Under the pieces are notes generated by a model that saw only the letters and a list, made by a program, of their open reading frames with translations, was not told where the DNA came from and did no database searches. The translations under genes and the position numbers were made by a program. 64,000 bases of DNA from JAGVYF01 sp041650315 (GTDB taxonomy: Archaea > Nanobdellota > Nanobdellia > Woesearchaeales > JAGVYF01): contig JBAZLJ010000003.1 of assembly GCA_041650315.1 (NCBI GenBank), forward strand, positions 27,233 to 91,232. Direction: 5' to 3'. Below are positions 24,239 to 39,700 of the stretch, one piece after another (within the stretch, counting starts at the first letter, position 1; the number at the start of each line of letters is the position of its first letter).

Positions 24239-24344
24239 TCTGCATATTCTTTCTTTATTGAATATAAATTATATGATTTTCGTAATGGGATTTGGAAAAA
24301 GGGGCTAGAATTACCTATATAATCCGTTGCGTTAAAAATTTTAT

Positions 24345-24457
24345 TATTTATACACACAATGTATGTACATTTATCTTTAACTATGAGTAATTTGCATTAA
24401 AAGCTAGGTTTATCGTAAGATTTATAAAGAATAATACATACAATATGTGTATTCAAT
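24345..24457 (+). promoter_or_regulatory. Promoter of HTH-giant cassette 1
   Basis: TATA box GATTTATAAAGAA (24419-24431), flanked by two operator-like sites: ACACAATGTATGTACATTTAT (24354-24374) upstream and the palindrome-like ACATACAATATGTGTAT (24436-24452) downstream. The block GTTTATCGTAAGATTTATAAAGAA closely matches the promoter of cassette 2 at 59391-59416. The downstream site overlaps the probable transcription start and so could mediate repression, perhaps by the encoded HTH protein. Confidence 0.6.
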
Positions 24458-24739
24458 TTGAAAAATAGTAAGAAACAGGCAAATTTAGGCAAAAAAAGTG
24501 GGGATACTCTAGATGTCATTAGCTCTCTTTCTCATATAAGCATCCCAACGCACATCTTTCGCAGTTCGGACTCATTAGCAGTCCTCGAATCTATTGTTCT
24601 ATACTTGAAAGACGAGCGCGGATTGAGCTACCATGAGATAGGCGTACTTCTGAATAGGGACGAGCGTAACATCTGGACCGTATATTCTCGCGCGAAAAAG
24701 AAGAAATTGGCAGAGGAAAATGAAGCCCAAGTACATTAG
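24458..24739 (+). CDS. Small sigma-4-like HTH regulator (cassette 1)
   Basis: A 93-residue protein with one helix-turn-helix of the sigma-70 region 4/LuxR-like type in its C-terminal half: a first helix LAVLESIVLYLKDERG, then LSYHEIGVLLNRDERNIWTVYSRAKKK. The basic end fits DNA binding. Start is TTG at 24458. Its last 20 bases overlap the start of the 11,010-residue gene, so the two are translationally linked. The protein at 59461 carries two tandem copies of the same domain and likewise precedes a giant gene. Likely a dedicated regulator of the giant gene; inference from position. Confidence 0.75.
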   Translation: MKNSKKQANLGKKSGDTLDVISSLSHISIPTHIFRSSDSLAVLESIVLYLKDERGLSYHEIGVLLNRDERNIWTVYSRAKKKKLAEENEAQVH

Positions 24740-27700
24740 ATCACAGGATAGTGTAACCTCTAAGGAGATTTTCCTAATGGTCATGCTAATCGGATTGCTG
24801 GCGGCTTCTATGTACCTTGGTCCAGAAATTACTGGTAAAGTGATTGAGTCCGGTGTATGGATACCGATTGAGGATTCAGGTTATGTCAATGGAAACGCGT
24901 TGTTCTCGAATAATGTGAATTCGTCGTTGATATACAACTTGAATGGAACAGTTACGTTGGTTACGCAGACGCGTGATGACTTCGGTACGCTTGATGTCTA
25001 TGCAGACGGAATGTTAATTGATTCAGTTGACTTGTATTCCGTTGATGTAGTTTACGATGTCAGGAAAGAGTACAACGTTGTATCTGAATTGACTCTGGTT
25101 GTATCTGCTAATAAGAACGAATTATCTACCGGTAATTATGTTGTTGTAGATGAAGTAATTAGCAATGCAACAGCGTCGGAAGAATCAATAACTGACCAGA
25201 ACGTAACATTGCCGGAACAAAATACCACCGAGAACGAAACAGAAATAATTGAAGAACCAATCGTACCAGAGACTCCTGCGAAATCCGGAACCCAATATTC
25301 AGAGAGTGCTTTATCTCAACAAGGTATTGAATGGTTCACTCAACAAGGCACACTGAACATAAATGGGAACACAACAGTCACATTAAGCACTGCTGTTAAT
25401 ACAAGTAGAGCATTCATCTTGTTGAGCAAAGCGGCAGGAGCTACTTATGATGATGAAGACCATCTTGGTATTTATGCAAGATGGCTGCCTGGAATTGACA
25501 ATCAATTCGAGATTGTTCAATTCAATGCAGGAGTGGTCAACGTTAGCTGGCAAGTCATAGAAGGCGAGCATATCAATGTACAATTCGGTACATTAACAAC
25601 TCCGAATAAGACTGCTACAATACTAGTTAGTACAATCAATGCAGTCGATCTTTCGAAATCTATAGTGATAGTCAGCGGCGCTACATCTAACGAGACAACA
25701 ACAACTTCAACATTGCAGGACAGGATGTGGATGGGCAATTTCACATCAAGCACAGAATTATTTTTCCAAAGAGGAACAACTAATGAGCCCAGAAGTATAA
25801 GCACTCTTGGTTATTTCGTAGTAGAGTTCAATGATGGTTCGATAGTACAACAAGGCCAGATTGCAGATATGATTGCAACAACTCAAGTGGTTAACATAAA
25901 TCCAGTAGATGTTACAAAGACTTGGGTATATCATTCCAATACGGGCGGAATATCGATGAACCAAAATTACGTTTCTTCATTAGTTCAGAATGATACTGCT
26001 TTGACATTTGGCATGAACAGCGTGACAAGCACTCAGAAATTGCAGTATTATGTGATTACGATGCCAGGAGCTAGTGTGCAAAATGGTTCTTTAGCAATCG
26101 GTATCGCAGGTTCGTCAATCACCAGATTGAACTCTTATCCTATAATAGTGAATCAAACAGGATTATTCGGGTCAATGATTGCTGCGGCAACAATAATATA
26201 CGCGAACGGCGAAACAAGATTCGAATTGATGAACACCACTCACATAAATGTTACTAAAACAGGTGGCACATCTACAACGACTGTCAGGTGGCAAGCAGTG
26301 CAATTCCCGGCGCAATACGTTTTATCAAATCAGATTAATTACACTAACGATGCATTGTCGTATCTATTTTCAGTATTCTCGCCTGAACCTGGTACATGCA
26401 CATTGATGGGCAATTGGTCTGGGACATGGTCAGCGAACGAAACAAAATTAGTGGATGCAGGATTATTCAATTTCACTAGTATAACCTTCCCTAATAATGA
26501 CACTAATTATATGTGGAATATCAATTGCACAGACAATTATGGATATCAAATATCAAGCAGTAATATCTCATTCACTACCAGTTTAACTTACGCTACATGT
26601 CCATCTTACGCAACAGGCAATTGGCAGGTCTTAAACAGTTACAGATTGAACTCTTCAGTATTCTGTGATGTAATCAATGTGTCAGGAACAACATTGACTG
26701 TCTATCAAGCAGGCGTGACAATAACAGCTAATGAAATCACTTTGATGAACACAGCGACTTTGGACCATAGAGCCAATGCAGGTACTCAATTATATGTTAT
26801 TAATGTTACAGCAGGCAATTTCACTATTTATTCAGGTTCAAAAATTAATGTAAATCAATTAGGTTATGCAGCAGGTAATGGTCCAGGTTATACTTCAGTC
26901 TCAGTAGGTGGCAGTTATGGCGGACTTTCAGGTGGTGCAGCAAATACAAAGGTCTATGGCGATATTAAATTGCCAGCAGAACTGGGTAGCGGTTCGGCTC
27001 ATGGTGCAGGCGGGGGTTATGTATTATTGAATGTTACTGATACATTGACTATTAATGGAACTATTTCTTCAGATGGATTTAGCACTGGTTCTATAAACCA
27101 AGAGGGCGCATCTGGAGGAGGTATTTTATTATTTGTAAATAATTTCGCCGGTAACGGGACCATCACATCGATTGGAGGTAATGGCGGAACTGGTTCAGCG
27201 AATGAAGATGGCGGTTCTGGAGGAAGGATTGCAGTTTATTATACAACAGATAATTCAAAAATAGCTTATACTCAGATGGGAGGAAACGCGTATTATGATG
27301 GCGGCGCTGGAACGTTATTCTTGAAATCCTCATCTCAATCTAATGGAGATCTAGTTATAGACAATTCCAATATTCCTTCGGACTATATTACCAATGGGGG
27401 AGGTTATACTTACATAAATAAAAATTATACATTTGATACTATCACGATAAGGAATAAAGCGATAATGGAGCTCAATTCTTCCTCAAATGTGGGAATAATA
27501 TACACAAATTTGAATTGGTCAAGTGATGGAAAGATAAGAGATAGAGGCAACCCATTCGCGGAGTTCACTAATCCAATTGTATCCATACCATCTGGTGCGA
27601 CTTTTATAGCAGATTATGCTAGAACATATAGCCAGCTTCAGATAAACGGAACAGTTATCCATAGCGGACATAGTTCTACACCTACTTATAGTGTTAACAT

Positions 27701-30700
27701 CACTGCAGGGAATCTAACCATTTTCCCAAGCGGATCCATAAATGTAAATGGTCTTGGTTACACTATGGGGTCAGGGCCAGGGGTTGCAACAGCTACTAAT
27801 AACGGAGGCAGTCATGGTGGCATTGGTGGAGGGCAGGCAATCACTACAATCTATGACGGTATTATACAACCATTGCGTTGGGGTAGTGGTGGACCTACCG
27901 GGGCATCTTCTCATGGAGCAGGTTATATTTTCTTGAATGTTACAGATACATTGTCAATCAATGGCACTATAACTGCAAACGGCAATGCAGGTTCTTCAAC
28001 TAGAGGTGGTGCTTCTGGTGGCGGAGTATACATTATCACTAACCGCTTGTTAGGTAATTCTACAATTAGCGTATTAGGAGGCACTGGCAGTGGTGCTTCA
28101 AGTTACGGCGGTGGCGGTGGCAGAATTTCAATCAGTTATATAACTGATAATTCAGCAATTAGTTATAATATATTAGGGGGAACTGCAGGTGCATCCCCTG
28201 CGGGCAGCCCAGGTACGCTCTTCAAATGCGCATACATCGCAGGCGCAGAATCATGCGAATCATCCGGTGGCGTTTCGTTAAACACAGATTTCAACCAGAC
28301 GTATTCCGCTAACATAACTAGGACTATAACTTCGTCATGGACAAATTCTTTAGTTAAATGGAATGATACAGGTATACTTGTTTTGAACTATACACTGTCT
28401 GGATTGAAAGCATCTACAGATTATACTATATACAATAATTCCGAGAATTTCTCTACATTGACTACTGATGGTTCAGGTTTATTGCCAAACTTCACAGTCA
28501 GTCTAGGATCAGACCACGAAATAATCGTGCAAGATTTAAATGCAGATACAACCGCCCCAACAGTCGACTCGCTAAGGAATTACACAAACGACAGATTGAC
28601 ATACACATTCTCAGCGAATAGTTCCGAGAGCAGTAATTGCACTTTATTCGGTAATTGGTCCGGTTCATGGTTAGAGAACGAAACCAAGTGGGACGTCACA
28701 GCGAACACATTATTCAACTTCACCGCAATAACATTCGCGCAGGATAGTTCAAATTATGTATGGACAGTGAACTGTTCAGACGCATCGAATAATGTCGGCT
28801 GGTCCGCAACAAACGAATCATTCACAGTCGCAGAAGCATCAGCGCCACCAGCCATCAACTACACAGACATCTGCCCAGACGCGACCGGCACATGGATAGT
28901 CAATCAATCATATTACTTGAACGCAAGTGTCAATTGCGACATCATAAACATAACAGACGCGAATACATTGACAGTCTATAACACAAGCGTGACAATCAGA
29001 GCGAACGAAATCAACATAATCAACGCTTCAGTTATCACTCACAGAGCAGTATCCGGATCCAACTTCTATCAAGTGAACATCACAACCAAAAACTTGACAA
29101 TGTGTTCGACATGTTCAATCAACGTGAACAGCGTAGGCTATGCGTCAGGCACAGGTCCTGGCTATAAACTGAACGCTGGTGCAAGCCACGGCGGTGTCGG
29201 TGACGGCGCAAGTTCAAGTTATGTCTACGGCGATGTGAAAGCGCCTGTCGATTACGGCAGTGGTGGTAATGGCGCAGGTGGCGGTTTGATATTCTTGAAC
29301 GTTACAGATACATTCACAGTCGGCGGAACGATTTCATCGAACGGCGCCGCTAGTAATTATGGCAGTGCCGGCGGTTCAATCTATATTATAGCTAATACTT
29401 TGAAAGGCAGTGGTTCAATCACTGCTCAAGGTGCTAGCGCTAGCGTAGGTTCAGGCGGAGGTAGGATTGCGATATACTATACAACCAATACTGCAACATT
29501 AACCACTCTCGCAAGTTCAGGTCGTTGGGACAGCAACGGCGCAGCAGGAACTGTATTCATGAAATCCGCATCGCAGACAAATGGCGATTTGTATATTGAT
29601 AATAACAATCTAGATGCAGGCACTTATGGCGTAGATTATCAGATAGCTTCTCCAGGAACTCCTCTATTGCAGAATTATACTTATGACAATATCATAATTA
29701 GGAATAACGGAATGCTTGCGGTAGAGCCTTCGACAGGTTCAACCTATACTAATTTGAACTTCTCAGCAGCAGGAAGGATCAGAGACAGAGGTGGCAACTT
29801 CCAATTTGTAGTGAATAGGACTTTAATAGTTCCAGGTACAGGAGTTTATTTAGCAGACACACCTAGAGATTATGATTATATCGAACTGAACGGAACAATC
29901 ATGCATTCAGGTCCGCATACTGCAACTAATTACAGCATTAATATCACAACAATAAATATGACCATCTCTTCAACCGGTTCATTAAGCGCAACTGGCAGAG
30001 GGTATATCGCAAGCACAGGCGCAGGCTATAATTCAGCGGCCGGCGCAAGCTATGGCGGTATGGGATATGGTTCTAATGCTAATTACATATACGGCGACGT
30101 TAAAGCGCCAGTTGATTACGGCAGCGCTTCAGCCAATAACTGGGGCGGCGGTAAGATATTCTTGAATGTGTCAGATACATTGACAATATCCGGAACTATT
30201 GCCGCAAACGCACGTACCGCGAATGGAGACGCTGCTGGCGGTTCAGTATACATAATCACAAATACTTTGAAAGGCACTGGTTCAATTACCGCAAATGGTA
30301 TTACTGGCAGTGCAGGCAGTGGTGGCGGAAGGATTGCGGTTTATTATACAACCAGTACTGCTTCATTGACTTATGTAGCTAAAGCAGGTTCTTGGGACAC
30401 TACCGGTTCAGCAGGAACTGTATTCATAAAATCTGCATCGCAGCCTAACGGAGATTTAATTATTGATAATGGCGATCTAACCTCAGGCACTTATGGTGTT
30501 GACTACGTACTAGTTTCTCCAGCCACATATTTATTACAGAATTATACTTACGATAATTTGACAATAAGAAACGCAGGTATGCTAGCAGTCGAGCCTTCTA
30601 CTGGTTCTACATATACAACTATAAATTTCTCAGATGATGGCAGAATAAGAGATCGCGGTGGAAACTTCAAGTTTGTTGTTAATAGGACGCTGATAGTTCC

Positions 30701-33700
30701 AGCTGGCGCAGTCTATGTCGCAGACTTCCCAAGAAGCTATGATTATATCGAACTGAATGGAACTATGACTCATTCCGGTCCGCAATCTTCAATAAATTAT
30801 AGTATCAATATCACCACAATAAATATGACCATAGGGCCATCAGGTTTGCTGACAGCTACTGGTAGAGGATATTCCGGAAGCACTGGTCCTGGATACAAAT
30901 CAGGTTCAGGCGCAAGCCATGGCGGCATCGGTGTAGGTTCTAATCAAGGCTATGTGTACGGCAACGCTGTCGCTCCAGTTGATTACGGTAGCGCTTCAGG
31001 CACCACTGGCGGAGGCGGTAAAATATTCTTGAACGTTTCAGATACATTGACAATCAACGGAACAATTGCAGCGAATGGAAGAACTACTGCATGGGATTCA
31101 GCAGGCGGTTCAGTATATATCATAACAAACATATTGAAAGGCGCCGGCTCAATCACTGCTAACGGATATACTGGCGGCGCAGGCAGCGGAGGCGGCAGAG
31201 TTGCCGTTCATTTCACTACCAGCACTGCAAGATTGAATTATGCAGCTAAAGCAGGTTCATGGGACAGCACAGGCACAGCCGGAACAGTATTCACTTGCCA
31301 GAAACTGGCAGGGATGGAATCATGCGCGCAATCAGGCAACGTTTCAGTATTGACAGCATTGAATCAGTCGTATGCATTCAATATGAGCAGAGTAATCAAC
31401 AACGCTTGGAATAATACATATGTTACTTGGATTGACAATAATACTCAGACATTGAATATTGCGAATTACACAGTAAGCGGATTGAAAGAAAGCACAAGTT
31501 ACAGCGCATACAACAATTCAGTGCAGATCAATACGCAATCAACAGATGGCTCAGGCGTATTGCCGGTATTCCTAGTTATGCTAGCGGCAAATCAAGAGAT
31601 TCTTGTACAGGAAGGCGGTGTAGATTCGACACCACCTACAATCTCTTCGTTAGTGAGTTACAATAATGATGGGATCACATACATACTCTCTACGCAGTCT
31701 AGTGAGTTAGGCACATGTACATTGTACGGAAATTGGACTGGCTCATGGTCAAAGAACGAGACTAAATCAGTCACTGCGGCAGTATCATTCAACTTCACAA
31801 GTATAACTTTCGATGGCACAGCCAAGAATTATCTCTGGTCAGTAAACTGTTCCGATGTAACCGGTAATACTGCTTGGTCTGCGACAAATGCGTCCTTCAC
31901 TACCAGAGGTGTATCAGCCCCAATATTATCATTCACTGCTCCAACGCAAGCGAACGGATACTCGCAGACAACAACTTCAACAGAAATCAATATCAGTATG
32001 ATTGAATCAGATCTATCTCGATTCATCTATAGCTGGAACAATGTGAATTACACATTATACAACGATAGCCTAGTCTTAATGTTTGATTTCGATAATTCAT
32101 CAGCATTAGGCGAGAGCAGTACAAAAGCAGTCGATGTGAGCAGGAACAATGATACAGCGACATTATCTGGCACTTCAGCAATAACTTCTGGAAAATATCG
32201 CGGGGCGATTGAGTTTGAAGGAGATGCTGACACTATGCTCCTATCTAAGAACATTTTATTGAGCGGGCCTTGGACAATGTGCACTTGGTCTACTTTCCCG
32301 CTATCGGCAAGCGGTACTGGGTGGAGAACTTTAATGAGGGGCAGTGATACAGATCATCAAGTAATTGTTAAGAGTGATGGTTTGTTAGGCATGTATGACA
32401 ATGATGATGGCGGTGATAACGTACTTTGCAGTCCATCCATTGATACTGATAATTATGCAGGTTGGCACCACCTTTGCGCATTAGGAGTTGGCACTCAGAC
32501 GAAATTCTATATCGATGGAGTGAACGTATGTAATTCTTCCACAAAAGGCGATGGTTTGCTGTATTCAATCGGCAATTATCAATTAGGCACCCAGGATTGG
32601 GGCGCTTATCTTGATGGATTCAGATTATGGAACATATCATTGACTTCTGCAGATATCCAGAAAGTCTACGCTTCAAACTTATACAAATATGATACTGATA
32701 AATGGTCATTCTATGCGAACGAGACTGGATTGGGTTACAGCACGTACACATATTACGCATCCGCAAAAGATACTGCTGGTGATGAGAACAGCACTGGCGC
32801 AAGGACAATCACAATTGCTTCGGATATGGTCTACCCGGCCGTATCATTCAAAGCTCCGACATACGCAAACGGCACATCCACTGGCAACACCAGCATACAA
32901 GTGAACATCAGCATCCAAGAATCGCAATTATCACAATTCATCTATAGCTGGAACAATACAAACACAACATTATACAATGATAGTCTTTTAGCGATGTACA
33001 ATTTCAATAATTATTCTGCGATAGGTGATAACGCAACATACGCAGTTGATATTTCATCATACGGCAAGAATGGAACTTTAAATTCCGGCGTGATAGTTAA
33101 CAGCACAGGCAAATACGGCAAAGCAATGCACTTCGATGGAAGCACTGGTGTGATCACAGCAAGTCCAATAGTGCCGACCGGCGCAAGACCGAGATCAGCA
33201 TTCGCATGGATTAACAGAGACTCAACAGCGAATGGCGGAATTGTAGGGTACGGCACTGGAAGCAATACTCAATTATCAATGCTTGATGTCATCTCTAACA
33301 ATTTATATTTCTCGGGATATAATCAAGATTTGGCAGGAAGTACAGTTTTAGGCATAAACACATGGTACTTCGTAGGCTATACTTACAATGGAACTCATAT
33401 AGCACTTTATCTCAACGGAAAACCTGAAGGGTCTTTAGCCAGGACATTGGATACAGGTTCAACAAACTTCGGAATAGGCAAAGACATCACCCAGAACGCA
33501 TTCCCATTCGACGGCTTGATTGACGAAGTCATGTTATGGAACAGATCATTGTCTTATGCAGAGATACAGCAACTTTACATGTTCAACCTCCAGAAATACA
33601 ATTCAGAGCAGTGGTATTTCTACGCGAACCAGACCAAGAATGCGACAACTGGATTAGACTTTGGAACATACACCTATTACGGAAGCGCTAAAGACACTTC

Positions 33701-36700
33701 AGGAAACGAGAACAGCACAGATGTAAGGACTATCACAATCACAATTGGAGATTCAACAGCGCCTATAGTGGATTCATTGAAGAACTACACAAACGACAGG
33801 CTCACTTACATATTCAGCGCGAACTCTTCAGAGACAGGCACGTGTTCATTATTCGGCAACTGGTCCGGCTCTTGGGCGATTAATGAAAGCAAATCAGTCA
33901 CGGCAAATACATTATTCAACTTCACATCAATCACATTCAGCTATGATAAGAACTATGTATGGACAGTCAATTGCACAGACACCAATAGCAACGTAGGTTG
34001 GGCGACGAACATCACATTCATTACAGCAGCCGCACCAGATACAACGCCGCCAGTATCTTCTTTCGTAGCTCCTACGCAGAACAACGGCACATCACAGACA
34101 GCGACATCAACACTAATCAACATTTCAATCACAGAATCGCAATTATCTGAGTTCGTCTACAATTGGAACGGAACCAATTACACTTATTACAACGACTCGT
34201 TGATAATGGCGTTCAACTTCGATAACGTAACTTCAATCGGAGACAATTATACCACATTCAAAGATATGAGTAGACGTGGTAATAACGCAACCGGTTCAGG
34301 TATCACCTTATTCCCTTCACCATATGGATACAGCGCGATAGGCGATGCAGGAACTGACGCAATCACTGTGGCAGATTCACCAAGCTGGGAAATAGGCAAT
34401 AGCGGATTCACTTTAGAATTCTGGGTTAATTCAACCGCAAATGCTAATGCTTATATCATCCCATGGGATATGTGGAGCGGCAATAATGGTATGCAGTTAG
34501 GATTCAAGAAAGTTGGAACTGACTATTATCCATATGCCTATCTGGAGGCGGCTCAACCGCATATTGAAGATGCACGTCCATGTACTTCTGTTCCAATACC
34601 TGCAGCATCAATGAATCAATGGATGCACATGACATTCGTGTTCAAGCCATCTACATACTTCGCAATCTACATCAACGGCACATTGAACATAAATTGCTCA
34701 ACAAGCATTGCTGCCGGCGTGACTCCTGTAGTAAGAGATCTTAAGATAGTGGGTGGGTATTACCCAGGTAATAGTTACACATTAATTGGCGGCATGGACG
34801 AAATCAGATTATGGAACAGATCATTGTCAGAAGCGGAGATTGTACATAATTATCGTTCGAACTTGAACAAGTACAGCGCAACGCAATGGTCTTTCATTAC
34901 GAATGAATCGAATTTAGGTTTAGGAACTTACACATATTATGGAAGCGCGAAAGACTCATCCGGCAATGAGAACAGCACAGATGTAAGGACTATCACAATA
35001 GCTTCCTCCGCAGACACAACTCCGCCAGTAGTATCATTCGTCGCTCCTACTCAAAACAATGGCACATCGCAGAGCGTGACATACACTGCAGTCAACATCA
35101 GCATACAAGAATCACAATTGAAAGAATTCATTTACAACTGGAACAATACGAATTATACATTCTATAACGATAGTTTAGTATTGATGATGAACTTGAATGA
35201 AAATTCCGCTCTAGGAGAAACGTCTGCATTGGCGGTAGACGTGAGCAGAGCCAGCAATAACGGCACAATAACCAATGCTATATTCAATAGCGCGGGCAGA
35301 TACAGCGGAGCATACGACTTCGATGGGGATAGCGATTATATAGAAGTTTTAGGAGATAATGGATTGAACATAAATGAGACAGTCACAATGTCTGCATGGG
35401 TCAAGTTCAATGGAGAGACCACGGACGGAGTGGACCCAGTCGATCAAGTCGTATTTGCTAAAGAATCTGTTCCTGATCAGATACAGTATGCCATAGGCAG
35501 ACGTGGATTAGGATATGCATCGCCTCACGTGCTATACGCTTGGATAGGACAAGATACATATGATTCATTGACAACTCTTGATGACAATGTATGGTATTTA
35601 TTGACAGCGACTTCAGATATATCCAACGTTTATCTTTATGTGAACGGACAATTGAGTGCAAGTGCGGCCATAACCACTCCTATGATAGGAGATACTAGCA
35701 GATTATTGATTGGCGGAGAGACTGTGTATAACGGATGGGCTAATGGCACAATAGACGAAGTTAGTATCTACAACCGCACATTGTCCGCAGACGAGATATC
35801 GCAGTTGTACATGTCAAACTTCCAGAAATACAATTCAACGCAATGGTACTTCTACGCGAACCAGACTAAGAACGCAACGACGCAGTTGGATTTAGGAACG
35901 TACACATATTACGGCTCAGCGAAAGACACATCAGGAAATGAAAATAGTACTGGCGTAAGAACGTTAACAATCGCAGCAGCAGACTCGACAGCCCCAATAG
36001 TCGACTCGCTAAGAAATTACACCAATAACAGACTCACATACATATTCAGTGCGAATAGTTCAGAGGCTGGCACATGCTCATTATTCGGGAATTGGTCCAG
36101 CGCATGGTTAGTTAATGAGACTAAATCAGTGACTGCAAATACATTATTCAATTTCACAGCGATAACATTCGGCTATGATAAGAATTATGTCTGGACAGTC
36201 AATTGCTCGGATGCATCCGGCAATGTAGGCTGGGCGACTAACATAACGTTCGCTACAGCAGTCGAGACAGACACAACTCCGCCAGTGCTATCATTCGTCG
36301 CTCCGACGTACGCGAACGCCTCATCTACGCAGAATACAAGCGTACAAGTCAATATCAGCATCCAGGAATCGCAATTATCACAGTTCATCTACAACTGGAA
36401 TAATACGAATTACACTTTCTACAATGACAGCCTGGTATTGATGTATAACTTCGATAACAGAAGCGAGCTTGGCGAGAATTCAACGAGGATAGTTGATTTA
36501 AGCAAGTACATTAATAATTGCACAGTAGTGGGGGCATTCAATTCGTCCGGCAAGTACAATGGAGCATACGCATTCGACGGAAGCACTACTGGCCTGAGTG
36601 TTGCAGACAGTGATAGTCTCGATGTTACTAATGAAGTGACTATTTCTGTATGGGTGTATATGAATTCTCTAAAAAATACAATGTTTGTCGTAAGGCCTTC

Positions 36701-39700
36701 CAATGGAGTTTCTTTAGGCATGTACGCTAATGGAATAATCACATGGGGAAAGAGCGGCGTAGATGAAGTACAAAGCAATGGAGCACTTTTAGCAGGAAGA
36801 TGGTATAATATTGTTGCGACCAGAACTGGCGGTTCTGATTATATATATATTAACGGCAAGTTTAATAATTCAGGAGTTACGGCAGACTTTAATGCATTGA
36901 CTACAGCGACTTTGATTGGCAAATTTAGTTCCGGCGGTTGGGAGCTTAATGGCTTGATGGATGAATTAAGGATTTGGAAGAAGGCTCTGTCTGCTAACGA
37001 GATATCGCAACTTTATCTGTCCAATTTGATGAAATACAACAGTACGCAGTGGTACTTCTACGCTAACCAATCCAAGAATGCGACAGCCGTATTGGACCTA
37101 GGCACGTATACATATTACGGCTCAGCGAAAGACACATCAGGCAATGAGAATAGCACAGACGTAAGATATGTCACAATCAACGCACCGCCAGACACAACTC
37201 CGCCAGTAGTCGCATTCGTCGCTCCAACGCAGAACAACGCCACATCTCAGACCGCGACATCAACGCAAGTTAACATCAGTATAGTAGAATCGCAATTAAG
37301 TCAATTCATCTACAATTGGAATAACACCAATTTCACATTATATGATAAATCGTTAGTGTTGATGTACAACTTCGATAACAGGAGCGAACTAGGTGAGAAC
37401 TCAACTAAGATAGTTGATTTCAGTAACTATGGAAGTAATGGTTCAGTCAATGGCAATTCTTTCGCAAACGCTACATCGAAGTACGGCATGGCTATGCAAT
37501 TCGATGGTGCCGGTGACAATATTAATATGGGCAGCGCATCCAGTTTGAATATAGCTACAAATATGACATTATCGTTATGGATGAAAACAACTGACGCTTC
37601 CTACGATTTCATAATCGGCGGATATGATCCTTCTTCACCATTTGCAGGTTATGCATTGATGAAGAGCGGAATTACTACAAGTAAATTAAGTTTCTGGACT
37701 GGTGGCCCTTCTTGGATAACTGGCACTACTAGCGTGACTGATGGAACCTGGTATCATGTGACTGTTACCGTATCAGGCACGACGGTCATTATTTATGTTA
37801 ATGGAAGACAAGATGCGAATGGTCAAGTGACCGGACTGGCGACATATACTGGCACAAAATATATCGGGAGATACATGGGTGCGGGTGATTATGATTACAA
37901 AGGTTCAATCGATGAATTTATGATATATAATAGAAGCTTTACTCCAGCAGAAGTTCAGCAATTGTACATGTCCAACCTCCAGAAATTCAACAGCACGCTG
38001 TGGTACTTCTACGCGAACCAGACTAAGAACGCAACGACGGGATTGGATTACGGCACGTACACATATTACGCTTCAGCGAAAGATACTGCTGGCGATGAGA
38101 ACAGCACGGACATAAGGACGATAACTATTGCTGCCGCTGATGTGACTGCACCAACAGTCGATTCTCTAACAAACTACACAAACGACAGACTCACATACAC
38201 ATTCAGCGCGAATAGTTCCGAAACCGGCACTTGCACTCTCTACGGCACATGGCCGTCTGGCTGGAACAGCATAGAGACAAAAGAAGTAACAGCCAGTACG
38301 TCCTTCAACTTCACATCAGTATCATTCACCGGCCAATCTACAACATACATCTGGGGCGTGAACTGCTCGGATTCATCAGGCAACATGAACATAACCGGCA
38401 ACATCACATTCACAACCGCCGACAATCAACGTCCAGTACTGCAGTTCGTAAATCCATCCTATGAAAACAGTACATCGACAGGCAACACCAGCATAGAAAT
38501 AAACATCAGCGTACAGGAATCGCAATTAAGTCAATTCATCTACAACTGGAACAATACGAATTACACAATGTATAATGATGGCCTGTTGTTGATGATGAAC
38601 TTGAATAACAGAAGCGAGTTAGGCGAGAATTCAACATATGTAGTTGACGTGAGCAAATATGGCAACAACGGCACTATATATGGCAATGCAGTTTATACTT
38701 CATCAGGAAAATATGGCGGTGCTTATACAACTGCGATTGGAAAGTATATCAATTATGGCACTAATTCAATTTATAGTCTAACTGATAATTTCACTGTATC
38801 TGTATGGTTCAATAATCCATCGTTCGAAGCTTATGAAGGTCTTATTACACATCAAGATACAAGTAATGGCTGGGGAATTGTCACAGGTGCTTCGGCGAAA
38901 TTATCATTTATTAGATTTAGCGGTGCTACTTTCAATTATATAGAGGTAGATTCTAATCCTTCTGTAAATCAATGGCACCAGATTGTGGGAGTTATAAGGG
39001 GTGGAACAAGATATACATACCTTGACGGTGTCCAACAAGCAGCTACTGATACGAACCTGCCTGGCGCAAGTGCCGGAATCAACGGAGTGATTGGAAGATT
39101 CTATGCCGGAGTTAATGACTATTATTACAGCGGATTGATTGATGAACCCATTATCTGGAACAGATCATTATCTGCAACTGAAATCAGCCAATTATACATG
39201 TCCAATCTCCAGAAATACAATTCAACGCAGTGGTACTTCTACGCGAACCAGACTAAGAATGCGACAACCGGATTGGACGTAGGTACGTACACATATTACG
39301 GCTCAGCGAAAGACACTGCCGGAAATGAGGGCAGCACCGGCGCAAGGCAAATAACAATCAATGGCCCCCCAGATACAACTCCGCCAGTAGTATCATTCGT
39401 CGCTCCGACATACGCAAACGCATCATCGACAAGCAACACTAGCATACAAGTTAACATCAGCATACAAGAATCGCAATTGTCTCAGTTCATCTACAACTGG
39501 AACGGCACGAATACAACATATTACGATTACAAAACAATATTATTGTACAACTTCGATAACAGGAGCGAACTAGGCGAGAACGATACTAAAGCAGTTGACA
39601 TAAGCAAATATGGTTACAATGCTACAATTGTTGGGCCAGTATATAACTCATCAGGAATGTACGGCGCATCATACTACTTTGACGGAACTAATGACGTGAT

